From positions 1-64,000 of the forward strand of contig NZ_JBEMAR010000003.1 of NCBI RefSeq assembly GCF_040274945.1: a DNA stretch of 64,000 nucleotides, in the 5' to 3' direction. The notes under the pieces were generated by a model. The model saw only the letters and a list, made by a program, of their open reading frames with translations, ran no database searches and was not told the DNA's origin. Of this stretch, positions 7,476 through 16,239 are shown one piece after another (position 1 is the stretch's first letter; each line of letters opens with the position of its first letter). Source of the stretch: Carnobacterium_B sp040274945. Lineage in GTDB: Bacteria; Bacillota; Bacilli; Lactobacillales; Carnobacteriaceae. The position numbers and the translations under genes were made by a program.

Positions 7476-8654
7476 TTATAAAAACAGTCCAACAAACATA
7501 GCAGATAAGATAGGAACAATAAATCCACCTAGCATTCCTCTTAGAGCAAGTTTAGATAAATCATTTTTCCTAGTTGGTGCAAATACTGATAATCCAGTTA
7601 CACAAATCGCGATACTGGCAAATGCGCCAAAACTACCTACAGCAATGGATAACATAGCTACAGCTCTATCTGATAGTTCAGCCATCATAGGTGCTAAATC
7701 GGCATAAGCAACAAATTCATTAATAGACATTTTTGTACCTAAAATTTGCCCAGCTATCATTGCTTCAGAGCCATTTAGCCCCATCAACCAACCAATCGGT
7801 AGAAAGACATAGCCTAAAGCCTCTGTAAAACTCGTTCCTACTAAACCTAAAATACTATTTAATAAGGCCACAATCGAGATCACGGCAATCAAACTAGCAC
7901 CGATACCTAGAACCATTTGTAACCCATTATTGATTCCTTCAGACATTGCAGAAAAAATTGACGTATTAGATCCTTTACGGTCTAGTGTTACGTCTGACAC
8001 TTGGCTGACTTCTGTTTCAGGTGTCAAAATTTTTGCAACTAGCATTGACCCAAATGGCACCAAAGCAGTTGTGATCAGCAACCATTTCATAGGAATACCT
8101 AGCAAATTATACCCTACTAAAATAGAAGCTGACATTGAGCCCATTCCTGAAACCAAAACCGTCATGAGCTCTGATTTCGTCATATTTGGCAGGTATTTGG
8201 CTACTAAGAAAGGAGATTCTGTTTGGCCTAGGAACATATTTGCTACCGCTACAAACGACTCTGCTTTCTCTGTACCTAGCAGTTTACCTACACCACCTCC
8301 AATAATTTTCACTACCCAACCTACTACACCTAAGTAACCTAGGATACCTGTTAAGCCCGATAAGAAAATAATGACTCCCAGTACATCAATAAAGAAATAC
8401 CCTTGTCCAAATAGATCTCCAAACACAAAAGTTAGCCCTTCATTAGCAAAACTAAACAGCTTTGTTACACCGCTTGCTAATTGTTCAATAATCCAACTAC
8501 CAATAGGAACTTTAATTAAGAATAATGACAAAACAATTTGCGCTCCTAAAGCAGTAAAGACTGTTCTTTTATTAATAGCTTTTTTATTATCAGATAGGAG
8601 ATAAACAATCCCCAACATAACGATAATTCCTAAAATCGTGATCAATTTATTCAT
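7476..8654 (-). CDS. nupC: concentrative nucleoside transporter (NupC)
   Basis: 392-residue CNT-family proton/sodium nucleoside symporter. Seen: about ten hydrophobic segments, the nucleoside-binding signature region MFLGQTESPFLV and LAGQ-type helix GSEAMIAGQILGTKMSINEF, and GSFGAFASIAICVTGLSVFA near the C-terminus. Length is normal for the bacterial family. Its ATG overlaps the stop of the upstream deoxynucleoside kinase gene (ATGA), so import and phosphorylation of nucleosides are translationally coupled. The operon carries a candidate NrdR box pair upstream (9550-9596). Confidence 0.92.
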   Translation of the reverse strand: MNKLITILGIIVMLGIVYLLSDNKKAINKRTVFTALGAQIVLSLFLIKVPIGSWIIEQLASGVTKLFSFANEGLTFVFGDLFGQGYFFIDVLGVIIFLSGLTGILGYLGVVGWVVKIIGGGVGKLLGTEKAESFVAVANMFLGQTESPFLVAKYLPNMTKSELMTVLVSGMGSMSASILVGYNLLGIPMKWLLITTALVPFGSMLVAKILTPETEVSQVSDVTLDRKGSNTSIFSAMSEGINNGLQMVLGIGASLIAVISIVALLNSILGLVGTSFTEALGYVFLPIGWLMGLNGSEAMIAGQILGTKMSINEFVAYADLAPMMAELSDRAVAMLSIAVGSFGAFASIAICVTGLSVFAPTRKNDLSKLALRGMLGGFIVPILSAMFVGLFL

Positions 8655-9313
8655 TTATTCCCTATCTCCATCTCTGCTAATTTATCTTTAACCATTGTTA
8701 CAACCGTATAGGCATCTGCAGGGTTGTTGACTACATCAATCTTATCTATGTTGATAATCAACACCTCAGAGGCGTCATAATGTTTGGCAACCCAATTGTC
8801 ATAGCCCTTCCAAAGTGCTCTATAATAATCTAGCAACCCTTGATCCTGCTCAAAGTCTCTGCCACGCAAACCAATACGGTAAAGAATCGTTTCAAAAGAC
8901 CCTTGCAAATAGATCATTAAATCAGGTGATTTTTTTGGCAATTCTTGTAATTCTTCCATCATGTTATTAAGCAACTTTTCATATATACTAAATTCCGTTT
9001 CAGAAATACGCCCTAGTTCAGTATTTACTTTCGCAAAATACCAGTCCTCATAGATTGATCGATCTAAAACATTATTTTGATTATGTAGCGCTTCTTTAAT
9101 ACTTTTAAACCGACTATTCAAAAACTCTAATTGCAGTAAGAATGGGTAACGTTTGACTCTTTGTTCCTCTTCGCTTGCTGTATAAAATAAAGGCAAGATT
9201 TCGTTATCCTCTACATTTTCATAAAAGACCTCAGTACCTAAAGAACCTCCTAAAAGTTCAGCCACACTTGTTTTTCCTGCTCCGATCATTCCACCAATTA
9301 CTAAAATCGCCAT
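8651..9313 (-). CDS. deoxynucleoside kinase (dCK/dGK/dAK family)
   Basis: 220 residues. P-loop GGMIGAGKTS at residues 7-16, the DRSIYED motif (residues about 84-90) that supplies the catalytic base and sugar-binding residues, and the LID region RIGLRGRDFEQ. These identify the Gram-positive deoxynucleoside kinase family, which phosphorylates deoxyadenosine, deoxyguanosine or deoxycytidine; the exact base cannot be decided. AAGGAGAGG precedes the ATG. First gene of the dNK-nupC salvage operon. A leader of roughly 190 bases contains a terminator-like hairpin (9336-9368). Confidence 0.9.
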   Translation of the reverse strand: MAILVIGGMIGAGKTSVAELLGGSLGTEVFYENVEDNEILPLFYTASEEEQRVKRYPFLLQLEFLNSRFKSIKEALHNQNNVLDRSIYEDWYFAKVNTELGRISETEFSIYEKLLNNMMEELQELPKKSPDLMIYLQGSFETILYRIGLRGRDFEQDQGLLDYYRALWKGYDNWVAKHYDASEVLIINIDKIDVVNNPADAYTVVTMVKDKLAEMEIGNK

Positions 9314-9335
9314 CTACCCCTCTCCTTATTTCAAG

Positions 9336-9368
9336 GAAAAAGAGTAGCCCATTGAGCTACCCTTTTTC
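9336..9368 (-). terminator. terminator-like hairpin in the dNK-nupC leader
   Basis: Arms GAAAAAG-GTAGC type (GAAAAAGAGTAGC and GCTACCCTTTTTC), loop of seven, about 23 bases upstream of the kinase start, on the 5' side of its ribosome binding site. No other gene end is nearby on either strand, so it may be an attenuator or a transcript-processing structure. Confidence 0.5.
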
Positions 9369-9513
9369 TATTTAGTTAAACATTTGTGATCTTGATCATC
9401 TTTGTTGCTTTAGTTCATATTGGTTTGCTAAACAAATTTCAGAGTAATCTTCCATTCATTTAAAACTACTTATTTTATAAATAGCCACAATCTCATCCAA
9501 CAGCACCTTAGTT

Positions 9514-9542
9514 ATAATACTACTATTTCCCAAATTTTTCAA
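9514..9542 (-). promoter_or_regulatory. promoter of the dNK-nupC operon
   Basis: On the minus strand TTGAAA (9537-9542), 17-base spacer, TATTAT (9514-9519). The candidate NrdR boxes lie directly upstream of the -35 element. Confidence 0.6.
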
Positions 9543-9549
9543 TACAAAA

Positions 9550-9596
9550 ACACAATATATACCATTTTAAATAAAAACAAACACAACATGTTGTGT
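9550..9596. promoter_or_regulatory. candidate NrdR box pair
   Basis: Box 1 at 9550-9565 (ACACAATATATACCAT) and box 2 at 9581-9596 (ACACAACATGTTGTGT, a perfect palindrome) are 31 bases apart start to start, i.e. three helical turns, the known arrangement for NrdR (consensus acaCwAtATaTwGtgt). Box 1 matches only in its left half. A similar pair precedes nrdI at 41880-41927. Confidence 0.6.
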
Positions 9597-9716
9597 CGTC
9601 GCTAAATTTATGTTTTTCATTTAACTGTTATGCTCTAAGACTAGAAAGACAACCTATTGTATCATATTTAGCTATGAATATTAGGAAGTCTAATTGATTT
9701 TTCACTTAGTTTTTCA

Positions 9717-9765
9717 AAAAAATAGACAAATCACTGGATTATCCCACATGATTTGTCTATTTTTC
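9717..9765. terminator. terminator of the VTC/DUF4956/beta-helix operon
   Basis: Arms AATAGACAAATCA (9721-9733) and TGATTTGTCTATT (9749-9761), A-run before and T-run after. Confidence 0.8.
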
Positions 9766-9781
9766 CACCTATTTCTATTAT

Positions 9782-11683
9782 TTAATTGAGCTCTGGCATA
9801 CTACCCGGTTCTCCTTCACCTGGTTTTTGCATATCGCCATTACCAGGCTGTTGCATGCCTTCTTCCATTTGACCCGTTATAGTACCTACAGTTGTTGAAA
9901 TTGATGAAATTGGGACCTCAAACGTCTCATCATTAACGGATAAGGTATAAGTTTCATCTACTGCTAAATCAGCTGAACTAAACTGCACAGAAGTGAAACT
10001 TTTATCTGCTGTCCATGACAAAAGAATAGTACCGTCTGCATCGCTTAATTCAATTTCACTCCCTGCTTCATAAGTGTTTTCGAATCCGTATAACACACTT
10101 GCTTGACTAGAACTTTCTGAAAAAGTTACAGCCATACCTGAACTACCAGCAGCCTTTAATGTTCCTCCAGTAATAATAGTATCCCCATTTGAATCAATTG
10201 TTCCGTTTCCGTCATTTTCTGGACCACTAACTGTCGTTAATCCTCCAGAAATTTCAATTGTTCCATTTGAATCTAATCCATCACCGCTACTATTCACTGT
10301 CAGTGTACCACCAGAAATGATTAATGCATTTTCACTACTACCAGCTGTTTCACCGGGACCAGTTTGTTCGCTAGTTGTGGAAGTACCGCTAGATGCGTTT
10401 AACCCATCATCACTAGCTAAAACCGTTATCTCCCCGTCACTGATCGTGATCGTCTTGCCTTCAATACCTTCATAACTTTCTGTAATCGCAACAGTTGAAC
10501 CGTTTAATTGCACATCATTGTTCGCATGTAAGCCATCATCACCAGAAGCTAATGATAATGTCCCACCTGAGAGTATCATGTTGCCATCAGTATGAACTGT
10601 GTCATCAGCCGCATTAATAGTGATTGTTCCATCATTGATTATCAACTCGCCAGTGGCTTTTAACCCTTTTGTACTTGTCGAACTAGTATCGTCCGTATCC
10701 AAATTTTCCTCTGTTTCTGTTTCTGCAGTTTGATTAAAGAAGTCCATACCTTCCGATGTTTTCGCTACTGCATTGGCACTTCCGCCGCCTGCTGTAATGT
10801 CAAAAGTCCCGCCATCAATTTGAAGCAGTGTTTCAGCTTGAATACCGTCTTGCTCAGCATCTATCACGAAATCTCCACCTGCAATATAAACAAATCCTCT
10901 TCCTTCTTCTTGATCGTTGTCAGATTGGATACCATCAGTACCTGTGTTAAACGTGAATGTTCCGTCTTTGATTTTGATTGCATCTTTTCCTGACAGACCT
11001 TGTCCAACAGCAGTAATTTGATACGTTCCACTTACGATAATCAAATCATCTTTTGATACAATGCCATGATTTGTATTTCCATTTACTGTTAAGTTTCCAG
11101 AGCCGTTCACTGTTAAATCAGCCTTACTAAAAATTGTTCCATCAATAGTTGTTGCATCATCACCTGTTCCGATAGATGCTGTACTTCCAGCTTTATCCGT
11201 CAGTGTATTTTCTGAACCTTCTGCTAAAGTCACAAAAACTTTCTCTGCTTCTTCAATAAGCAGCGGCGCACTGCTTGAAGAGGTGATCTCTACTCCGTCA
11301 AAAATCAAATGAACCTCTTCAGTGTCCGGTGCAGTTACTTTGATTTGACCATCTGAGAGAGTTCCACTGACTAAGTAAGTTCCTCCTGTAGTAATAGTAA
11401 CAATATTATCCTCAATCGTCGCTCCCTCTCCATCACTCGTACTTTGATCATCAGTCAGTTGAACAGTGGTTGCTTCCGACTCGTCATACCCGACTTCAAG
11501 ATCATCTGAGCTGAATTCTAAGTCATAGTCCACTGTACTTTCCGAAGTGCCAGAATCAGCAATTACAGTAGATTCTGCACTTTGGGCAGTATCAGAAGAA
11601 GTTGCTTGGCATCCAGCTAACATGACTAAAACAGCTAGTGACAAGAATGGGGTGATTTTCGTATAGTTCATCTTTTTTTTCAT
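9782..11683 (-). CDS. surface lipoprotein with beta-helix carbohydrate-binding domain (Cthe_2159-like)
   Basis: 633 residues. Signal peptide with lipobox VMLAGC near residue 24, then a Ser/Thr/Asp-rich linker, then a long run of repeated beta-strand turns (GGTLTVNSSGDGLDSNG, SGGTLSLASGDDGLHAN and similar) to about residue 530, and a Gly/Pro/Glu/Met-rich tail. The repeats are the right-handed parallel beta-helix of the Cthe_2159/DUF4353 family, whose founding member binds acidic polysaccharide with calcium. Start ATG at 11681-11683 is chosen because it has AAGGAAG upstream and overlaps the previous stop as TAATG; an upstream in-frame start would lack a signal-peptide-like N-terminus. Last gene of a three-gene coupled operon. 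Confidence 0.85.
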   Translation of the reverse strand: MKKKMNYTKITPFLSLAVLVMLAGCQATSSDTAQSAESTVIADSGTSESTVDYDLEFSSDDLEVGYDESEATTVQLTDDQSTSDGEGATIEDNIVTITTGGTYLVSGTLSDGQIKVTAPDTEEVHLIFDGVEITSSSSAPLLIEEAEKVFVTLAEGSENTLTDKAGSTASIGTGDDATTIDGTIFSKADLTVNGSGNLTVNGNTNHGIVSKDDLIIVSGTYQITAVGQGLSGKDAIKIKDGTFTFNTGTDGIQSDNDQEEGRGFVYIAGGDFVIDAEQDGIQAETLLQIDGGTFDITAGGGSANAVAKTSEGMDFFNQTAETETEENLDTDDTSSTSTKGLKATGELIINDGTITINAADDTVHTDGNMILSGGTLSLASGDDGLHANNDVQLNGSTVAITESYEGIEGKTITISDGEITVLASDDGLNASSGTSTTSEQTGPGETAGSSENALIISGGTLTVNSSGDGLDSNGTIEISGGLTTVSGPENDGNGTIDSNGDTIITGGTLKAAGSSGMAVTFSESSSQASVLYGFENTYEAGSEIELSDADGTILLSWTADKSFTSVQFSSADLAVDETYTLSVNDETFEVPISSISTTVGTITGQMEEGMQQPGNGDMQKPGEGEPGSMPELN

Positions 11684-12366
11684 TATAATTCTTCCTTTCC
11701 AGATAACGAGCGGCCACAAATAATTTCCAAGTTTCCATTCCTACAACGCAAAGCATCAATCAGTTGTTTTTCTTGCATTGGATCTTTCAACTCAATGGTG
11801 TATTCAAGACGAAATAGACTACCCATGTTGGTCGTTTTCACTCTCAGCATTTGATAACTAGATAGGTATCGTTCGAAAACATCATCAAAGATCGTGCTAT
11901 AATCTAGGTTTTCGGGAATAGTGATTTTTAACATACGGACCTGTTCACCCATTTCACCGAAGTTGGAAAGATTTAGTATTACCATCACACCACAAATAAC
12001 CAAAGCAAATACTACGGCAACTCCTATATAGCCCATACCAGTTGCTAAACCTATAGCCATAGCCAGAAATATGCTACTGATTTCCTTAGCCGAACCCGGA
12101 ACCGATCGGAATCGTACTAGACTGAATGCTCCCATCACAGCAACTCCGGCTCCAACGTTCCCATTAACCAACATAATGACCATTTGCACCATAGCCGGCA
12201 ATAGAAATAACGTACCTACAAATCCTTTAGAATATTGATTTTGGTGCATATAGGTCCATGAAATAAACCCACCTAAAATCAAACTTGCTAGTGTACAAAA
12301 AATAAAACTTGAAATTGAAAACGCAGACGTACTTTCCATATATAAACTATTAAATAATTCACTCAT
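11683..12366 (-). CDS. DUF4956 membrane protein
   Basis: 227 residues. Transmembrane helices at about 20-40, 49-70, 73-95 (with GAFSLVRFRSVPGSAKEISS, the conserved DUF4956 signature) and 98-130, followed by a soluble C-terminal domain of about 90 residues that looks ferredoxin-like. No catalytic function is established for DUF4956. It overlaps the VTC gene by four bases (ATGA) and the beta-helix gene by one base (TAATG), so the three proteins are made together, which suggests one complex or process at the membrane. Confidence 0.85.
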   Translation of the reverse strand: MSELFNSLYMESTSAFSISSFIFCTLASLILGGFISWTYMHQNQYSKGFVGTLFLLPAMVQMVIMLVNGNVGAGVAVMGAFSLVRFRSVPGSAKEISSIFLAMAIGLATGMGYIGVAVVFALVICGVMVILNLSNFGEMGEQVRMLKITIPENLDYSTIFDDVFERYLSSYQMLRVKTTNMGSLFRLEYTIELKDPMQEKQLIDALRCRNGNLEIICGRSLSGKEEL

Positions 12367-13112
12367 ACACTAAAAACCTCTCTTTCGTTTACTTCCATTG
12401 TTGGTTCTTCTTGTTTCTTTAAATAATCTTGATACCCATTAGCATATTTTGAAAATTTGGTTGGGTAAATTTGTTGGTTAGATAAAATACGGGCGAGCCA
12501 TACAGGCATTGCTCCACAAATTTTTATTTCCATCAACAAGTGATTTTCCGGTAAAATTGCTTTGCCATACGATCCAGATGATAATGAAAGATCCTCTGTT
12601 CGGTATAAAATTTCTTGATCAAAAGTGATTCGGATATCGTCATCCAACTTTCCAAAGTACGCTAGTCTTCTATAAGACAAATACATAGCTGGCTCTAAGT
12701 CCGGATAAAAAGAAAGGACGGACTCAAATTCACGTACTTTTTGATTATCACTGACAGATTCAAGCTCATTTTGATGTGTTAGAAATCTTTCCGCATGTTT
12801 CAATTGCATCTTTGTTCTTCTTTTGTAGACAATCCCATCAAACTTTTTCTTAATCTCGATATAAATTGAATCTTCTTTTGTTGGAACACCATAACTACGC
12901 AATCGAACTTTTTCTTTATAGAGCGGTTTACTCATTGAGTGACGTATCAAAAACCAACTCGGGGTATCATAGTAAATATTTGTGATCAAATGCTTGCCGT
13001 ATTGGTCCAGTTCCATGTACGGTCTAAGTTCTATAAGCAATTTATTCCAATGCTCATAAGTAATTAAGTACTTTGTTTCCTTTCGTTCAAAAACACTTTG
13101 ATAATTAGCCAT
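12363..13112 (-). CDS. VTC-domain protein (polyphosphate polymerase domain)
   Basis: 249 residues spanning a single VTC/triphosphate-tunnel-type domain. Seen in order: FERKETKYLI (residues 8-17), KVRLRSYG, YIEIKKKFDGIVYKRRTKM, YLSYRRLAY, RITFDQEI and LLMEIKICGAMP, then KYANGYQDY. The alternating Arg/Lys/Glu strands are those lining the VTC4 tunnel where nucleotide and polyphosphate bind. The yeast protein polymerises polyphosphate; the bacterial product is unproven. ATG at 13112 is chosen over 13142 because AAGGAGG lies eight bases upstream. First gene of the coupled operon; no membrane helices of its own. Confidence 0.85.
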   Translation of the reverse strand: MANYQSVFERKETKYLITYEHWNKLLIELRPYMELDQYGKHLITNIYYDTPSWFLIRHSMSKPLYKEKVRLRSYGVPTKEDSIYIEIKKKFDGIVYKRRTKMQLKHAERFLTHQNELESVSDNQKVREFESVLSFYPDLEPAMYLSYRRLAYFGKLDDDIRITFDQEILYRTEDLSLSSGSYGKAILPENHLLMEIKICGAMPVWLARILSNQQIYPTKFSKYANGYQDYLKKQEEPTMEVNEREVFSV

Positions 13113-13285
13113 ATCCATTACCTCCTTGATCGATGGATACAATATAAAACTTGAACCTTAATTGAACCTTAAGTTTAAAATTTAGAAGCAACTTTGTATG
13201 TCAGAGGCAACGCTAAGGCAACTAAAGAAGTTCATCTGCTCTTCATGGCAACTATGTAAAAAAACACTGAACCGATGACATAAAA

Positions 13286-13330
13286 AGAAGAATGGCCCAA
13301 TTTTCTTAAAGAAAATTGGGCCATTCTTTA
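13286..13330. terminator. terminator of the GH1 gene
   Basis: 18-bp perfect stem (arms AAGAATGGCCCAATTTTC and its complement, loop TTAAA), flanked by A and T runs. It lies downstream of the GH1 gene and upstream of the VTC operon, so that operon probably has its own promoter in 13113-13285. Confidence 0.85.
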
Positions 13331-13407
13331 TTAAATTTAGGGCTGATACTTTTTATTGTTTCAAACCCCGTTTTCATCATGTTTTCCTAACTCTGATGCT
13401 TCTTCTA

Positions 13408-14787
13408 TCAGGTTCTGTCAAGACCTTCAGTCAGACACTTTCCATCTGTTTTAATGACTTCTTTGAACCATTCGTAACTTTTCTTAGGAACTCTCTCCAT
13501 GTCTTTCAGATCATGGTTATCACGGTTCACATACACTAATCCATAACGTTTACGCATATCTCCTTGTGAACTTAAAATATCAATCAAGCCCCATCCAAGA
13601 TAGCCCATTACTTCTACTCCATCGATGTACATAGCGTCATACATGGCTAATAAATGTTTCTTATGATAGTCGATGCGATAGTCATCTTCTATTAGATTCG
13701 ATCCATCCCACTCTTCCTTCACTCCAATACCATTTTCAATTGGAAAGACAGGTACCTGATAGCGTTGATATAATTTGTTTAACACATCTCGGAATCCAAG
13801 TGGATCAATCTGCCAGTTCCATTCTGTAGTATCTAAATGTGGATTGTCTAATCTCCCGTAATGCATATACTCATTTGGAACTGTTCCCGCTGGAATCTTT
13901 TCAGCGCTGATGGTTGACGAAGCATAATAACTAAAACTGATAAAATCATTCTTCTGATTTTGAATTGTTTCTAATTCTCCAGATAATATGTTCATATCAA
14001 TTTCGTTGTTTTTCACAAACTGCATCATTTCTTTTGAATACGTTCCTTTTGTATAAGCGTCAAGTAACGTATAGTTTACAAATTCATCCCATTTTCTAGC
14101 TGCTAGAATATCTCCAGGCTTGCAAGTTGCTGGATAAACTTCACTATAAGCTAGCATTCCACCAATCTGAGCATCTGTTGTTTCGTGAAGATAATTGGCA
14201 ATTTCAGCATGAGCCACCATGACATTGTGTAAAATTTGATATAACTCATTTGTCGTCTTTTCTCCCTGTAAATATCCACTGATTCTAAATGCTTCTGGGA
14301 CATGGTAGAGATTCTGCTCATTGAATACAATCCAGTACTTCACTTTATCCGCATAACGATCGACCATTTCTTTTCCATATCTGACGAAGGCATTCAGTAC
14401 TTCTTTTGAAACTAGCCCATTATATTTTTCTGCTAAATGCAAGGGCATGTCAAAATGATACAGACAGATCATCGGCTCGATACCTCTTTCAAGCAATCCC
14501 TCAATGAATCGATCATAATAAGCAATGCCTTCTTCATTCAATTCACCGTTACCGTTTTTAATCACTCGTGACCAAGAAATCTGGAACCGATACATATTCA
14601 TGCCTAAGTCTTTGATGTAATCTAGATCTTGTTCAAAATGATGATAATTATCATTCGCAAATTTCCAATCACTTGTATCTTCCGTCGCTTCTCTTACATC
14701 GTAAACAGACGGGCTCTTTCCACCCTCATCCCATCCTCCCTCAGTTTGCATGCTTGATACTGAATTACCCCAAAAAAATTTAGTCAT
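13408..14787 (-). CDS. GH1 6-phospho-beta-glycosidase
   Basis: 459 residues. Acid/base Glu in VFNEQN and nucleophile Glu in PIENGIGVKEE are both present. LSSQGDMRKRYGLVYV contains the Ser, Lys and Tyr that bind the 6-phosphate in phospho-beta-glucosidases/galactosidases, so the substrate is probably a PTS-imported phosphorylated beta-glycoside. The start has GAGGAG upstream. No PTS gene is adjacent; the sugar could come from the EIIBC at 33760 or the BglP at 50174. A half-matching cre element (TGTAATCGGTTTAT, 14818-14831) precedes it. Confidence 0.9.
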   Translation of the reverse strand: MTKFFWGNSVSSMQTEGGWDEGGKSPSVYDVREATEDTSDWKFANDNYHHFEQDLDYIKDLGMNMYRFQISWSRVIKNGNGELNEEGIAYYDRFIEGLLERGIEPMICLYHFDMPLHLAEKYNGLVSKEVLNAFVRYGKEMVDRYADKVKYWIVFNEQNLYHVPEAFRISGYLQGEKTTNELYQILHNVMVAHAEIANYLHETTDAQIGGMLAYSEVYPATCKPGDILAARKWDEFVNYTLLDAYTKGTYSKEMMQFVKNNEIDMNILSGELETIQNQKNDFISFSYYASSTISAEKIPAGTVPNEYMHYGRLDNPHLDTTEWNWQIDPLGFRDVLNKLYQRYQVPVFPIENGIGVKEEWDGSNLIEDDYRIDYHKKHLLAMYDAMYIDGVEVMGYLGWGLIDILSSQGDMRKRYGLVYVNRDNHDLKDMERVPKKSYEWFKEVIKTDGKCLTEGLDRT

Positions 14788-14950
14788 CGTCTAGTCTCCT
14801 CGTCTTTGAATTAAAATGTAATCGGTTTATATTCATACTCTAGCAAAGTTTTATTTTTATGTAAAGACCGGAATATATTATAATACGAATCATGTATAGT
14901 TTTTCTTTTTGACAAAAATGACGAAATAAAGATACTTAAACTGGACAAAG

Positions 14951-14988
14951 AAAAGACAAGTCTTCTGATTTATATCAGTGACTTGCCC
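14951..14988 (-). terminator. terminator of the two-component operon
   Basis: On the minus strand: arms GGCAAGTC-CTGAT and ATCAG-GACTTGTC followed by TTTTCTTTG, immediately downstream of the histidine kinase stop. Confidence 0.75.
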
Positions 14989-14997
14989 AGCTATTTT

Positions 14998-16239
14998 TTA
15001 TTTTATTGGCAATACAACTTCAAAAGCAATGGTTTCATCATCTATTGAGATGGCTCTAATTTGTCCGTGGTAATTTTCTACTATGGCAGCTGCCAAAGAT
15101 AGCCCGATGCCATAACCTCCAGCTGTGTGTTTTCTTGCTTGATCTTCTCTGTAAAAACGGTCAAATAATCGATCAAATTTTTGGGGCATTTCGTTAACCG
15201 TATTAGAAATGAGCAATTTGATTTTATTGCTTTGTTGTCTACTTAAATGAACTTGAATGGTTCCCGGTTCTCGAACATATTTATTTGCATTATCCATTAA
15301 TAGCGAACACAACTTATGAATCGACTCTACTTCTGCTTGAATAAATAAATCCGGTTGAATATCTAGAGCAACAGTAACCTTTTTTTGCTCACCAATAAGA
15401 ACATAAGGTTCACACGTTTCGCGCAAGATTTTCGAAAAATTAACCGGTTCAATCTTAGGTTTATAGGACTCCTCTTCCATTTGTGTAAGTTGAATCATAC
15501 TTTCCATCAAACCATTTAAACGGCGAATTTGTTTTCCAGTACTTTCTGTCCATTCATTCTCTCCGTTAAGCATTTGCTGCACATCATTATTAGCTGAAAT
15601 AATAGCCAAGGGAGTTTTTATCTCATGACCCATATCGGTAATAAATTGCTTTTGGCGATCAATACTTTCTTGAACAGGTTTCACTATTTTTTTTGAAAAA
15701 TAAACTACCAACAAAAAAATGAGTGCTAAACTGATGAACCCAATGGATAATGAATTTTGAAAGAAGGTTCTCACCGTCTGCAGCTCCCGTTGGCTGTCAA
15801 CAAACAGCAGCAAAAAAGTTTCATCCTCTTGCTCTACAACTCTATACCGAAAAACATCCACGTATCCTTTTGTATCATCTGAAGATAAGATATCCTCTGC
15901 ATAAATCCGTCCTGTTTCAGAATTGACCGACCGTATTCGTGTTGTATCGATTTGAATGACTTGTCGATTGGAATTGGCAACAGCAGTAAAATAACGAGTT
16001 TCAAAAGGGGTCTCTGCTGACACCGCTTGATTTGGCGGTAAGATTCCTGGTTCTTGTTCTGTGAATTCCTCATCTGGAAATTCTCCGCCATTTTCAGTTA
16101 AAACACTCAAAATTTCATCTGCTCTTTCAGCTGCGTGGAAGTAATTTGTGGCGTTCAATGAAATTAATACGACAGACATTACCACAAAAACGGTGCTCAT
16201 AGTAACCAGTATAAATTTTTTTCTTAGCTTCTCAATCAT
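14998..16239 (-). CDS. sensor histidine kinase
   Basis: 413 residues. Two transmembrane helices at about 11-29 and 163-181 enclose a roughly 130-residue extracytoplasmic sensor domain (QAVSAETPFETRYFTAVANS region). The H-box is DMGHEIKTPL with phospho-acceptor His205; N-box MDNANKYV and G-box AGGYGIGLSLA follow. There is no obvious separate HAMP domain. It overlaps the response regulator gene by four bases (ATGA), so the pair is a single unit. Signal unknown. It sits next to the GH1 gene and the VTC operon. Confidence 0.92.
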   Translation of the reverse strand: MIEKLRKKFILVTMSTVFVVMSVVLISLNATNYFHAAERADEILSVLTENGGEFPDEEFTEQEPGILPPNQAVSAETPFETRYFTAVANSNRQVIQIDTTRIRSVNSETGRIYAEDILSSDDTKGYVDVFRYRVVEQEDETFLLLFVDSQRELQTVRTFFQNSLSIGFISLALIFLLVVYFSKKIVKPVQESIDRQKQFITDMGHEIKTPLAIISANNDVQQMLNGENEWTESTGKQIRRLNGLMESMIQLTQMEEESYKPKIEPVNFSKILRETCEPYVLIGEQKKVTVALDIQPDLFIQAEVESIHKLCSLLMDNANKYVREPGTIQVHLSRQQSNKIKLLISNTVNEMPQKFDRLFDRFYREDQARKHTAGGYGIGLSLAAAIVENYHGQIRAISIDDETIAFEVVLPIK

